Numbered from the stretch's first letter, positions 8,503-17,617 are shown. The stretch is 64,000 nucleotides of DNA from Bacteroidales bacterium UBA3844 (GCA_002392915.1 DGHQ01000048.1:5552-69551), one strand, 5' to 3'. The notes: generated from the sequence alone by a model not told the origin. Made by a program: numbers and translations.

Positions 8503-10236
8503 CTATTCAGCTCTTGGTTCAAGATTTTCTTTTATAAATAGACGAATAGACTCTTCACACTGTTTGTCGTTGTTTTCCAACACACCGGCAGCCATCCAGT
8601 AGGCATATTTTCCAGTGAAGAATTCAGGCAATTCTTTTTCATCACTACCATAACGGAATTCTATATGGTATGTATCCTTTGGATTGTCAGGACAGATAAA
8701 GAAATACTTGAATTCGTCATCATTATTGTCTGTAGATTTATAAATGTGGAAATTATGCTCCGCATTATAGCCAACCTTTACGTAATTGTGAGCAAAAATT
8801 TCAGTGCTATCAGTTGCCAATCCTTTGATTGTGCAACCGTCAAACACAAATCTTGCGACAGAATTCAAGAAATGGCAAGAAAACTGGATGTCTGAGGCAA
8901 AACCATTACTTCCGTCACCAAATTTGGCAGTTGCCTCAGCTCCGGTAAGAGTGCCGAGCATGGAGTATTTGAGCATCTTTGCCGAAGAATCAGCATTTTC
9001 CTCACCGACATATTTTGCACATTCCGCAATCCATAGGCTATCCCATTTTGCAGCTAAAGTGCCCTGTTCTGAAAATAGTTCGACGTATGTGCCTGTCAGT
9101 TTATCCTGCAATTCTGTCGGCTGAATTTCCGAGCCAAATTTGATGGCTGTTCCTAATGACACATACTTGTTGGAATTGAAAGTGATATTGTATACATCAC
9201 CGACAGCTGCAGTGTCGAGTATGGAAAGAATTCCGTTTTCATAACTGTATTTTCCTGCATCAAGAGTTTTTGCGCTTTTTCCTGATCCTTTTTTCAGTGA
9301 AGCAATAGTATAATCAGCATCAGAAGGAATGTCATTCATAATCAGATTGACAGTAGGGTTGACTTTAGCCAATGCGGCACCGTCGACTGAAATTGATGCG
9401 AATGTCTGCTGTTTTACATACACATTGCATGGAATAGACACATTATCCTTTCCCTTTAGGTAGTAAGTTATATTGGATATTGTTTTACCCTGTAGACCGG
9501 CAGTATGGTTGAATGCGCGATGAATACCATGGGGTTCAACAAAGTCTTTTACACAAAATGCCAATTCTGCAGTGTTGATCCATAGATTGTTAAGTGGAGT
9601 AAGGGCAAACTTCTGACCTGTAGTTGTTGTGATGACAGCTCCCTGCAAATCTGCTGATGGAATGGCTGTGCGGTCGATCCCCAAAGAGATAACGTAATTT
9701 CCCCAATTAGCGGCACTTTCTGAAGAAAGGCTGACAGAAACACCTTCCATTACCACAGGAGCTGCGTTGTAGGCACTGAATTTGCCATTGGAAAGAAGTT
9801 GCTTTGAAGAGGCAAAAACAGAATCTTCAACAAATGTGAAACGTGATTTTTGTTCTTCTGTAAGAGCTTTGTAGACATCCTCAGTCATGCTGACACTCAC
9901 GTCTTTAACACCTAAAATCTGATTTCCTTCTTTTGATACGACACATGCAGAGAATCGAGACGCTTTGCCATTAGTGGCTGATGTGACAACGTCGACACCA
10001 TCGGCAACAAGTGCATTTGCTGGCAAACGAAGTTCTCCTTCGTAAAATTCAGCGAATGTCATGTCTGTTGTCGCATAATACATTTTTCCTGTATATGCAG
10101 AAGGATTAAACTCTATGTTAGAGACTGAGTCTTTATCGTAAACAACGTGTGTTCCGTCATTAAGATTGACACGAATGTTCTGTGCTTGAATTGTACTTGC
10201 TAATACTAAAGCAGCAAATGTAAAACTTTTTTTCAT
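8503..10236 (-). CDS. Exported Tp47-like/ZinT-like protein, candidate ApbE substrate
   Basis: This is a 577-residue protein with a signal peptide (MKKSFTFAALVLASTIQAQ). Residues about 50-175 resemble the N-terminal part of Treponema Tp47: MYYATTDMTFAEFYEGEL, DVVTSATNG and FTFVEDSVFASSKQLLSNG. Residues about 370-577 resemble the ZinT/lipocalin-like domain (TGTYVELFSEQGTLAAKWDS, TYHIEFRYGSDEKELPEFF, KYAYWMAAGV). DVVTSAT (residues 82-88) fits the D-x-x-[ST]-x-A-T pattern to which ApbE links FMN, except that the usual Gly is Ser. It lies 4 bases upstream of apbE and 32 bases downstream of another exported gene. The domain calls are from memory of the families and the flavinylation is inference. 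The function may be periplasmic redox or metal handling. Confidence 0.72.
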   Translation of the reverse strand: MKKSFTFAALVLASTIQAQNIRVNLNDGTHVVYDKDSVSNIEFNPSAYTGKMYYATTDMTFAEFYEGELRLPANALVADGVDVVTSATNGKASRFSACVVSKEGNQILGVKDVSVSMTEDVYKALTEEQKSRFTFVEDSVFASSKQLLSNGKFSAYNAAPVVMEGVSVSLSSESAANWGNYVISLGIDRTAIPSADLQGAVITTTTGQKFALTPLNNLWINTAELAFCVKDFVEPHGIHRAFNHTAGLQGKTISNITYYLKGKDNVSIPCNVYVKQQTFASISVDGAALAKVNPTVNLIMNDIPSDADYTIASLKKGSGKSAKTLDAGKYSYENGILSILDTAAVGDVYNITFNSNKYVSLGTAIKFGSEIQPTELQDKLTGTYVELFSEQGTLAAKWDSLWIAECAKYVGEENADSSAKMLKYSMLGTLTGAEATAKFGDGSNGFASDIQFSCHFLNSVARFVFDGCTIKGLATDSTEIFAHNYVKVGYNAEHNFHIYKSTDNNDDEFKYFFICPDNPKDTYHIEFRYGSDEKELPEFFTGKYAYWMAAGVLENNDKQCEESIRLFIKENLEPRAE

Positions 10237-10268
10237 TTTTAATTTTTTTTAAACCTACAATAAGAATG

Positions 10269-10742
10269 TTAACGGACACAGACTTTGAAACTGCCATTAG
10301 ATGTTGAGACTACACATATGGAATTTTTCTGATTGTTTAAAGAAAGAGAAATGTATCCGTTTTCATCGGTGATTCCTTCTGTTATAACCATACCTGAGAT
10401 ATTGCATACTAAAACCTTAGATTTGGGTTTCAGACCACTTGCCTCCAATAAACCATTGTTAATAAAAAACAAAGGTGATTGGAGTAGAGTAGTTTGTTTC
10501 ACACTTGAAGGATTACTCTCTATAGTGAAAGATCTGTATTCCGTAAGTGGATACGATACAGTCTCTTCATTTGTATTCAAAATTAGAGAATAAGCATCAA
10601 ACGATACAATTGGATTTGTTGACAACAGAAAAGAAATTTTTTCGCCTTTAATGTCAGTCACAACAACTTTTTCGTCAGCTGATAAGTTTTGGAATACACC
10701 AAATAAAGAAGTCATCAGGACAAAGCATAATTTTTTATTCAT
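10269..10742 (-). CDS. Exported hypothetical protein with C-terminal sorting-like domain
   Basis: The product has 157 residues and a signal peptide (MNKKLCFVLMTSLFGVFQN then LSA). The N-terminal half has a DIKGEKISFLLSTNPIVSFD stretch like short beta-rich Bacteroidales envelope proteins. The C-terminal 70 residues (NNGLLEASGLKPKSKVLVCN then a strand pattern ending GSFKVCVR) look like a type IX sorting-type beta domain. It starts the operon that continues with the Tp47-like gene and apbE, and a promoter lies just upstream. No enzymatic motif is seen. Confidence 0.7.
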   Translation of the reverse strand: MNKKLCFVLMTSLFGVFQNLSADEKVVVTDIKGEKISFLLSTNPIVSFDAYSLILNTNEETVSYPLTEYRSFTIESNPSSVKQTTLLQSPLFFINNGLLEASGLKPKSKVLVCNISGMVITEGITDENGYISLSLNNQKNSICVVSTSNGSFKVCVR

Positions 10743-10776
10743 ACAATTTGATTTGTGATTAATTTTTATTCGGATG

Positions 10777-10807
10777 CAAAATTATATTGCGAAACATGTT
10801 TGGGCAA
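10777..10807 (-). promoter_or_regulatory. Promoter of the apbE operon
   Basis: On the minus strand, TTG (10805-10807), a 20-base spacer and TAATTTTG (10777-10784) followed by CA. The start codon is 34 bases downstream. Confidence 0.7.
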
Positions 10808-11115
10808 TACTTAAAATTAGGCATTGTTTAGTAGAGTTAGATTTGATTATAAAATTAAAATAGTGTAATGACGCGTAAGTTTTTATTTAATTTTAATAAA
10901 CTTGTTTTGTCAAACCTGTATTGTCAAATATCAAGTAATAAGAAAAAAATTGTGGTTAGTCATCTATCCTTTCGAAAATCCGTATTTGCCTATAATTAAT
11001 ATTATGTTTAATTTTGTTTGGAGGAGTAATCCCCCACATTTTTGATTGTAGAATTAGGAATTAAAAGTTAAGAATTAAGAATGATGTTTCCAACCATGGA
11101 TTAATATACTACAAT
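10808..11115. other. Intergenic region without a recognisable gene
   Basis: This AT-rich stretch holds no supported coding frame. It contains short AATTA-rich direct repeats of the kind scattered in this genome (around 11045-11080), leading into the heptamer array at 11116. Confidence 0.5.
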
Positions 11116-11161
11116 AATTACGAATTACGAATTACGAATTACGAATTACGAATTACGAATT
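11116..11161. repeat. Heptamer tandem repeat AATTACG x 6.6
   Basis: There are six perfect AATTACG units plus AATT. The array overlaps the 3' end of the dprA frame and supplies its last residues and stop codon. Confidence 0.95.
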
Positions 11162-12035
11162 GATACATTCCCCATGGCCAGATCATTTTGTCTAAAAATT
11201 CTTCAGATGAGTAAAGAGGAATAGCCTGATCTTGTTCGACGAATAAATTGCATTTTTCATTTTGTGAATTTTCATTTGGATAAATGAATGCAAAACAGTC
11301 GCGATTATAGTCAAGAGCTTTTCCGACGTATAATCCGGCACCGTTTCCATTTTTTGCCTGAGCCACGACAACAGCGTCCGACAAACCAACAATGATACGG
11401 TTTCTTTGCTCATAGATTCTGTCTCCGTATCCGAAAAGAAATCTGTTTTCAGATACGACACATGAAGCTGAATTTATTCTCTTTTCGACGTTGCAGTCAT
11501 ATCTGTGTCCGAATCCATGTGGTATGACGCAGATTGTGTAGAAACCAAGTGATTGAGCATGATTGAGAACCATTGCGTCTATCCCCGACGCTACCCCTGC
11601 GACAATCACCATATTATCTTTATATAGAGTGAGATAATCAAGCATTTCACACACTCGCCTCTCACCTTTTTTGTCAGCCTTTCTCGACCCTACAATTGAC
11701 AAAGCATATCTGCGGTTTGCATCCAATTTTCCCTTGTGAAAAAGCACGAGTGGATAATCCGGACAGTTACGTAATCTGAATGGAAATTCGATATTTTTAG
11801 CGAAGATGGCATGAATGTTATTCTTTGCCATCAATTCGCACTCCATATCGGCATTTTTTATGACATTTTGTATTTGCTGTAGACGGTGGTGTGGATAGAA
11901 TTCCGTCTTTCCAAGATCCAGAAAAACGGCTTCAGCACTACCCTTTTCCTCCAACATTTTGATCTTCTGATATGCTGTGAACTCATCCATTAAAGAAAGA
12001 GCCAGCATGTAAAATTCTTCGTCTGTATAATCCAT
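11139..12035 (-). CDS. dprA: DprA/Smf-family DNA-processing protein, lacking the C-terminal winged helix
   Basis: DprA binds incoming single-stranded DNA and loads RecA during natural transformation. The Rossmann-type domain is recognisable by SIVGSRKADKKGERRV, VAGVASGIDAMVLNHAQSLG, VIPHGFGHRYD and EQRNRIIVGLSDAVVVAQA. The product has 298 residues, shorter than the usual 360-380. The C-terminal DprA winged-helix domain is missing. The final residues FVIRNS come from a heptamer repeat (11116-11161), which also provides the stop. This could be a naturally short orthologue or a truncated gene. It has no cotranscribed competence gene nearby. Confidence 0.82.
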   Translation of the reverse strand: MDYTDEEFYMLALSLMDEFTAYQKIKMLEEKGSAEAVFLDLGKTEFYPHHRLQQIQNVIKNADMECELMAKNNIHAIFAKNIEFPFRLRNCPDYPLVLFHKGKLDANRRYALSIVGSRKADKKGERRVCEMLDYLTLYKDNMVIVAGVASGIDAMVLNHAQSLGFYTICVIPHGFGHRYDCNVEKRINSASCVVSENRFLFGYGDRIYEQRNRIIVGLSDAVVVAQAKNGNGAGLYVGKALDYNRDCFAFIYPNENSQNEKCNLFVEQDQAIPLYSSEEFLDKMIWPWGMYQFVIRNS

Positions 12036-12158
12036 TTTTGTACTGTTATTATTTGGTTATTTTTTGAATTTTATGATCGTATTTTTTCGTATTTATAACG
12101 ACTTATAATTGGGGATTTACTTCCTGAATATATTCAAATGTCATCATAGTATTCAAAA

Positions 12159-13307
12159 TTAAGAAAAAATGAAAAGATAGATAGTTATTATTTCTCCTAT
12201 CAATAAGAATATAGTGATAAAGAAATAAAAACTACGGTATAATAGATGGTCAGTCCATATATAAATATCTTCAAGAGTATATTTGGCTTTAATTTTAGAA
12301 TACTCAATATATGACGTAATGATCGTAATGGCTAAGGCAATTAAAGATGTGGTTGTATAAATACAACTATTACTCATGACTCTATATATATCGGATAAAA
12401 TATTGTTATTCAATACAAATATGACTACATTGAAAATGTTTATATAAAAATAATAAAGATTTAAGGATGTGGATCTACCATCTCCATCTATTGCGTCCAT
12501 TTCTTTTTGAGATTGTCCGAATAATTCAATATCTTTTTTATGTTTTAGTTGATCTTTTTCCATATCTGTCAACCCTTCGAAATTTTCAAGCCGTTTGATG
12601 CTTTCGGCTTTAATTTCATTAATAGTTGGTTGAAGTACCACTTCTATAACGTCTCCTTTTTTCCAGGTGTTATACTCTTTTTCTGTTATATCACAATGAT
12701 TTGTAGTGGTTGTATAATCGTAGAAATGGACGAAATAAGTTTTTTTCTTTTTATCTTTAAAACTTCTGATATCAACTATTTTTGCAGTGTAGGTGAGTTT
12801 GGGATTTGGAAATATGTTAGTATCTAAAATGTTGATGTTTATGCCATGGATAGAAAATACTACAATCCATATAAAAATTACACTTACACAACTCTCCAAC
12901 AGCCATTTTGCGGAGAATCCAAACGAAAACCAATTGGTAAACAAAGTAATAAGTAATATAAGTATAATAGTTAAAATTGTTGGGTATTTGGAGTGTATTC
13001 TACCATTTTCATATGATATTCCCAATAATAGAGTGAAAATCCCCAAAGGTAGCAAGTAAAGAATAAAGTATATAAAACCAATGATCCCTAACAATATTTT
13101 TATCCATGTTTGGTCCCAGAAGTTATTATATATAAAAAGAAATATGATGCCTGTCAAAATCGTAGTCAAGATTTTGGAGTACTTGTCCACTTTCTCCTTA
13201 TTCTTGACGCATATTTCTTGAATCTCTTCAAATTTAGAAGATCCTGTATATTCTTCTTCGCTATATTTATTGATAGACTGTTCTTGATGTGCTTCTAATC
13301 TTTCCAT
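12159..13307 (-). CDS. Multi-pass membrane protein of unknown function
   Basis: The 382-residue protein has a soluble N-terminus of about 45 residues, then about four hydrophobic helices (ILTTILTGIIFLFIYNNF, IKILLGIIGFIYFILYLLPL, TILTIILILLITLFTNWF, VSVIFIWIVVFSI). A beta-rich soluble domain follows at about residues 165-260 (AKIVDIRSFKDKKKKTYFVH, KGDVIEVVLQPTINE), then three C-terminal helices. The soluble part faintly resembles DUF3592-type domains; I cannot confirm this. Codons are notably AT-rich compared with the neighbouring aspartate kinase, which may mean recent acquisition. No partner gene is evident. Confidence 0.65.
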   Translation of the reverse strand: MERLEAHQEQSINKYSEEEYTGSSKFEEIQEICVKNKEKVDKYSKILTTILTGIIFLFIYNNFWDQTWIKILLGIIGFIYFILYLLPLGIFTLLLGISYENGRIHSKYPTILTIILILLITLFTNWFSFGFSAKWLLESCVSVIFIWIVVFSIHGININILDTNIFPNPKLTYTAKIVDIRSFKDKKKKTYFVHFYDYTTTTNHCDITEKEYNTWKKGDVIEVVLQPTINEIKAESIKRLENFEGLTDMEKDQLKHKKDIELFGQSQKEMDAIDGDGRSTSLNLYYFYINIFNVVIFVLNNNILSDIYRVMSNSCIYTTTSLIALAITIITSYIEYSKIKAKYTLEDIYIWTDHLLYRSFYFFITIFLLIGEIITIYLFIFS

Positions 13308-13405
13308 ATAATGACTGATTTTATTATAAAACTCATATGAAAAGCAAATGGCTTTCTCTGAAAATTCTGAGTTTTTTGTTTTACTAAGTTAGGTGTATTT
13401 ATCTA

Positions 13406-13768
13406 TCAAACAATATATTTCGCCAATGTTATTCCCGCAACACAACTCAAGACACAAACTATAACACTTGTCGCCGCATATATAACTGCTACTCCCCAAT
13501 CCCCTTTTTCTATTAATGTGACTGTCTCCAACGAATAGGTGGAGAATGTTGTGAATCCGCCACAAAAACCAACTTTCAGCAGTAGCGACAATCTGTCGTC
13601 CACTCCTTTTATATCCGCAACTCCTGCTATCATTCCAATTATGAATGATCCAAAAATGTTGGCAATCAACGTTTTGAAGGGAAATGCCGTCGACACGGGA
13701 AGATAATTCAACGAATATCTCAGCATCGCACCGAGTGCACCTCCTATCGCAACGTAGACAAAATTCAT
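13406..13768 (-). CDS. crcB: CrcB/Fluc fluoride channel
   Basis: This small four-helix membrane protein exports fluoride as a dual-topology dimer. It has 120 residues with the family signatures GGALGAMLRYSLN, IANIFGSFIIGMIAG and GFCGGFTTFSTYSLE. The start at 13768 (MNFVYVAIGG) gives the usual length. A GTG at 13840 would add 24 residues overlapping the upstream gene. It follows the 206-residue gene by 5 bases and is probably cotranscribed. No fluoride riboswitch was recognised upstream. Confidence 0.9.
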   Translation of the reverse strand: MNFVYVAIGGALGAMLRYSLNYLPVSTAFPFKTLIANIFGSFIIGMIAGVADIKGVDDRLSLLLKVGFCGGFTTFSTYSLETVTLIEKGDWGVAVIYAATSVIVCVLSCVAGITLAKYIV

Positions 13769-13773
13769 ATATA

Positions 13774-14394
13774 TTACTGCTTTACAGTAGTCGCTCCTTT
13801 GGCAATCATGATGAACGGATAGATAAACTCTACCATCCACGATTGCGTATATCCAAGTCTGTTGACATTCTCACGCAGACGGGCTGCTGTCTGTGCCGCG
13901 TCAAGCTTGTCCCAATCGTTCTTCTCCATCAAGTCTTTCACTCCGTCAACTACGACTTTTCTGATCATTCCGTCGAAGTATTTAGGCATCTGAAGCTTCC
14001 ATCCGAGATGTGTTGTGAGAAGCTGTACGAAATCCTGTACAAATCCCTGGAAAACAACAAAGAAACTGTTGACCTGCTGAAGATTCTTGCAGTTCTTTGT
14101 GATTGAGCGGTTGATTGTCTTGAAGAAATCCTCGCTCAAACCGTAGTTTGCCATAAGCATCTTTCTCGCCTCTATTCTTTCGCCGAGACCGAGTTTTCCA
14201 TTTTGAGTCGGCACTTTGCACGCTACTTTGAAAGCTCTCAGATCAGGCATCTGGTTGATGTTTGAGATACCGAAAGTTTCCGCCACAAATGCCTGGATAT
14301 ATACACGGATCAAAGATATGTAGTCTTCCTCATTCTTTTGGATTTCAGCCTGCTTATCCTCGTTCTTTTTTTTCAAACCGTCTAATAGACCCAT
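13774..14394 (-). CDS. Conserved-type hypothetical protein (206 residues)
   Basis: This is a soluble, mostly helical protein beginning MGLLDGLKKKNEDKQAEIQK, with no signal peptide and no motif I recognise. The charged N-terminus is followed by hydrophobic helical segments (VNSFFVVFQGFVQDFVQLL) and a C-terminal VEFIYPFIMIAKGATT. It is followed after 5 bases by crcB, so the two may be cotranscribed, but this says little about function. Confidence 0.7.
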   Translation of the reverse strand: MGLLDGLKKKNEDKQAEIQKNEEDYISLIRVYIQAFVAETFGISNINQMPDLRAFKVACKVPTQNGKLGLGERIEARKMLMANYGLSEDFFKTINRSITKNCKNLQQVNSFFVVFQGFVQDFVQLLTTHLGWKLQMPKYFDGMIRKVVVDGVKDLMEKNDWDKLDAAQTAARLRENVNRLGYTQSWMVEFIYPFIMIAKGATTVKQ

Positions 14395-14440
14395 CTTATA
14401 TTAATTAGAAATTAAAAATGAAAAATTAAAAATGAAGAAT

Positions 14441-14468
14441 GTAGAGACGGTGCGTGTTCCGTCTCTAC
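14441..14468 (-). terminator. Hairpin after the aspartate kinase gene
   Basis: GTAGAGACGG (14441-14450) and CCGTCTCTAC (14459-14468) form a perfect 10-base stem with an 8-base loop. T-rich DNA follows on the minus strand. A similar GTAGAGACG hairpin lies at 23806-23832, so this is a recurrent intergenic element. Confidence 0.65.
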
Positions 14469-14476
14469 GATTTCAT

Positions 14477-15862
14477 TTATTTCTTTACGCAAAGTGCGTT
14501 GTTGAGTGCAACAACAGCCTTTGAGTAGTCGCCTCTTTCGATTACGAACTGCATGTTCACTTGACGTAGCGACTGTGCGAAGCAATCGATATTTACGCCT
14601 GAATCAGACAATGCCTGAGCAGCCTTGCAAAGGATTCCTGGGTGAGCGATGTTTGTGCCGATGCAGCATACGATAGCGGCCTCTTTCACAACTACCTCGT
14701 AGCATGTCTCCTTAAGTTCTTTTATAAGGTCTTTGCTCTTCTGCTTGTCCCACACTACCATTGTGATGCAGTTTGCGTTAGTAGTCTTCAGGATGTAGCT
14801 TACATCGTGTTTTGCGAATACCTGCATCACCTTCAAGTCATATCCTACCTCACCTACCATCATTGGGTCGTGAACCTCGATAGCCAACACTTTGTCTGTG
14901 CCGGAAACGATCTCCACCTTAGTCTCCTTGCTGATGTAGTTCTTAGAGATAAGTGTACCTGGGTGCTCAGGCTCGAATGTGTTCTTGATTCTGATGTTGA
15001 TGCCGGCAAGCTCAAGTGGTTTGGCTGCTTTAGGGTGGATAGCCTCCATACCTACGTCTGCAAGCTGGTCTGCCACCATAAAGTTAGTGTTGCCCACAAC
15101 AATGCTGTTCTCAGTGCCGACAAGTTTAGGATCGGCGCTTGACAGGTGGAACTCCTTATGTATGATAGCCTCGTCGGCCTTAACCTCAACAGCGATCTTA
15201 GAGAAAGTCACCTCAGAATAACCACGGTCGAACGCGCGCATTATTCCCTCGATACCCTTCGTGTATCCAGTGGCGATGCAAAGAGTCTTGCTGAAATCAA
15301 TTCCGGAGAATTCTTTTTTGATACGCTCGTCGATAGTTAGCGACTCGCTGTCGTTGAAACCGCAAAGGTCAACGAAAGTGGCGTTGATTCCGTTGTTCTG
15401 GCAGATGTTCACTGAGTTGAACGCAGAGTGAGCCTCACCGATAGAAGAAAGGATCTCACGAGCTGCCAAGAAGATATTTGCCTTGTTGACGTAGCCCGAA
15501 CCAGCCACGTTGTGCATGCTGTAAAGATAATTTTTTGCCTGCTGTATTCTATCCTTTATGAATTTGTCAGCAACCTCCTGGTCAAGCTTGATGTCTGCGA
15601 AACCACGGTTAAGCTGGATTAGTTTGTCGCACAACTCATCAAGAGCGGCGCTGTAGTCACCGTCTTCAACAAACTTAACATAAATACCAGGGGCTCCGGT
15701 TTTCTTATGCTCAAGCAACCAGTTTGTGACATTGTTGTATGCAGAAACTACAAAGATTCTGTTGTACAACTCATTCTCTTTTCTCTTTCCTTTGATTATG
15801 TTAGCCAAAACGTCCTGAAACTGACTCATGGACGTACCGCCAATTTTTTCTACTGTAAGCAT
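14477..15862 (-). CDS. Aspartate kinase
   Basis: This enzyme phosphorylates aspartate, the first step to lysine, threonine, methionine and diaminopimelate. The product has 461 residues. The N-terminal kinase motif is VEKIGGTSMSQF. The catalytic domain continues through IATGYTKGIEGIMRAFDRGY and SKIAVEVKADEAIIHKEFHL. Residues about 300-461 form two ACT-type regulatory domains (VEIVSGTDKVLAIEVHDPMM, IVCCIGTNIAHPGILCKAAQ). The sequence resembles the monofunctional type seen in Bacteroidetes rather than ThrA/MetL fusions. A hairpin follows the gene. Feedback control by an amino acid is expected from the ACT domains, but the effector cannot be read here. Confidence 0.92.
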   Translation of the reverse strand: MLTVEKIGGTSMSQFQDVLANIIKGKRKENELYNRIFVVSAYNNVTNWLLEHKKTGAPGIYVKFVEDGDYSAALDELCDKLIQLNRGFADIKLDQEVADKFIKDRIQQAKNYLYSMHNVAGSGYVNKANIFLAAREILSSIGEAHSAFNSVNICQNNGINATFVDLCGFNDSESLTIDERIKKEFSGIDFSKTLCIATGYTKGIEGIMRAFDRGYSEVTFSKIAVEVKADEAIIHKEFHLSSADPKLVGTENSIVVGNTNFMVADQLADVGMEAIHPKAAKPLELAGINIRIKNTFEPEHPGTLISKNYISKETKVEIVSGTDKVLAIEVHDPMMVGEVGYDLKVMQVFAKHDVSYILKTTNANCITMVVWDKQKSKDLIKELKETCYEVVVKEAAIVCCIGTNIAHPGILCKAAQALSDSGVNIDCFAQSLRQVNMQFVIERGDYSKAVVALNNALCVKK

Positions 15863-16141
15863 TTTTTAGTATATATATAATTTGTGTGCAAAAGTAATTA
15901 AAAATTCTAAATTCTAAATGCAAAATTAATGAATATTGAATCTGAGAAGTAAAACGCGGTTGCTAGTGACAAAATTTAATGAAAGAATGTCTTATCGGCG
16001 CTGAAATATTCATATTAAAACAATTCCGTCATCTCAATCTCAAAAAATGCTGTCAAAAATCAAGAAAAAGGATAGATATTGACGCAAAAAGTCAGAAAAA
16101 GCAAGATTTTTGGAAAAAAACGAAAAAAAGTGGCAAAATTG
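15863..16141. other. Divergent intergenic region
   Basis: This lies between the minus-strand aspartate kinase gene and the plus-strand aminotransferase gene. It is AT-rich with no supported gene. Frames running into the aminotransferase from 16079 start upstream of its promoter and are not credible. Confidence 0.5.
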
Positions 16142-16172
16142 TTGTTGCGTAACATAAAAGAGTGTAATTTTG
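16142..16172 (+). promoter_or_regulatory. Promoter of the aminotransferase gene
   Basis: TTG (16142-16144), a 20-base spacer and TAATTTTG (16165-16172) followed by CA. This decides the start: the upstream in-frame ATG would precede the transcript. Confidence 0.72.
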
Positions 16173-16216
16173 CAGTCGATAATGTATGTTTATTACACAA
16201 ATTTAGGAAAAGAAAA

Positions 16217-17413
16217 ATGAATCAAGTTTCAGATCGTTTGGCAGCAATGTCGCCATCAGCGACTTTGGCTATGTCTCAGAAGAGCAGTGAGTTGAAAGCT
16301 CAGGGTGTAGATGTCATCAACCTTAGTGTTGGAGAGCCTGATTTCACCACCCCAACCCACATCAAGGAGGCAGCTAAGAAAGCTATCGACGACAATTTTT
16401 CTTTTTATTCACCAGTGACTGGTTACGCTACACTAAGAAATGCGATTTGCCAGAAGCTTAAGAAAGAGAATAATCTAGAGTTCACTCCAGATCAGATTGT
16501 ATGTTCGAATGGAGCAAAGCAGTCTGTATGTAATGTTATCCTTTCTATCATCAGCAAGGGTGACGAGGTTATTGTTCCAGCTCCATACTGGGTTAGCTAC
16601 ATCGAAATGGTGAAGCTTGCTGAGGGAACAAACGTAATCGTAGAGGCTGGTCTTGACCAGAATTTCAAGATAACAGCTGAGCAGCTGGAGAAGGCAATCA
16701 CACCAAAGACAAAGGGTCTTATCCTTTGTTCTCCATCGAATCCTACAGGTGCTGTATATTCAAAGTCGGAGCTAGAGGCTTTGGCTAAGGTTATCGAGAA
16801 GCATCCAAATATCATAGTAATCGCCGACGAGATCTACGAGCACATCAACTATGTCGGTAAGCATGAGAGCATCGCTCAGTTTGAGAGCATCCGCGACCGT
16901 GTCGTTATCATCAACGGTGTGTCAAAAGGATATGCGATGACAGGATGGCGTCTAGGTTGGATCGCTGCCCCACTTTGGATTGCTAAGGCTTGTTCGAAGC
17001 TTCAGGGTCAGTATACATCAGGTCCATCATCAATCGCACAGAAGGCTGCGGAGGCTGCATACCTAGGTGAGCAGGCTTGCGTTGAGACAATGCGTCAGGC
17101 ATTCGAGAGACGCCGTGATCTAGTGATCAGCTTGGTTAAGGAAATCAAAGGTTTGAAGGTTTCTATTCCTGATGGAGCATTCTACGTATTCCCAGAGTGT
17201 AATAGCTTCTTCGGAAAGAAGACTCCTAAGGGTGACGTGATCGCCAACGCTAATGATTTGGCTATGTACATCTTGATGGAAGGTCATGTTGCTTGTGTGT
17301 CTGGTGACGCATTCGGTGATAAGAACTGCATCCGTATGTCGTATGCTACATCAGAGGAGAACATCAAGGAGGCATTCCGTAGAATCAAGGAGTGTCTTGA
17401 CGCAATCAAGTAA
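16217..17413 (+). CDS. aspC: PLP-dependent aminotransferase, aspartate aminotransferase-like (class I)
   Basis: The enzyme transfers amino groups between amino and keto acids using pyridoxal phosphate, most likely aspartate/glutamate. The product has 398 residues. Family features are INLSVGEPDFTTPTHIKEAA, CSNGAKQSVCNVI, SPSNPTGAVYSKSELEAL, ADEIYEHINY and the PLP lysine in NGVSKGYAMTGWRLGW. The C-terminal part includes DGAFYVFPECNSFF and IRMSYATSEENIKEAF. The start at 16217 gives the usual N-terminus (VSDRLAAMSPSATLAMSQKS) and lies 44 bases after the promoter. A terminator follows, so it is monocistronic. It faces the aspartate kinase gene divergently, a plausible shared link to aspartate metabolism. 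Confidence 0.9.
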   Translation: MNQVSDRLAAMSPSATLAMSQKSSELKAQGVDVINLSVGEPDFTTPTHIKEAAKKAIDDNFSFYSPVTGYATLRNAICQKLKKENNLEFTPDQIVCSNGAKQSVCNVILSIISKGDEVIVPAPYWVSYIEMVKLAEGTNVIVEAGLDQNFKITAEQLEKAITPKTKGLILCSPSNPTGAVYSKSELEALAKVIEKHPNIIVIADEIYEHINYVGKHESIAQFESIRDRVVIINGVSKGYAMTGWRLGWIAAPLWIAKACSKLQGQYTSGPSSIAQKAAEAAYLGEQACVETMRQAFERRRDLVISLVKEIKGLKVSIPDGAFYVFPECNSFFGKKTPKGDVIANANDLAMYILMEGHVACVSGDAFGDKNCIRMSYATSEENIKEAFRRIKECLDAIK

Positions 17414-17442
17414 TTGATTTCTCACAAGATTTAAGATAATTG

Positions 17443-17472
17443 AAGGAGACGTGAATATTCGCGTCTCCTTTT
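17443..17472 (+). terminator. Terminator after the aminotransferase gene
   Basis: AAGGAGACG (17443-17451) pairs with CGTCTCCTT (17462-17470) around a 10-base loop and ends in a short T-run. Confidence 0.85.
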
Positions 17473-17617
17473 ATCAAAGCAAATTTACTTGTTATAATTG
17501 TTTAAAGTTGCTGGATATTTAATTCTATCTGCCATATAATTGGCAATTGAAGATTGAATAAATAATTAATGTGAAGATATATGATTCCCCAAAATTAATG
17601 ATTGTTTTCCATCTATT

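Noticed and set aside
13406..14394. Fluoride riboswitch upstream of crcB
   Set aside because: There are only 5 bases between crcB and the upstream gene, and no matching structure was seen ahead of that gene.
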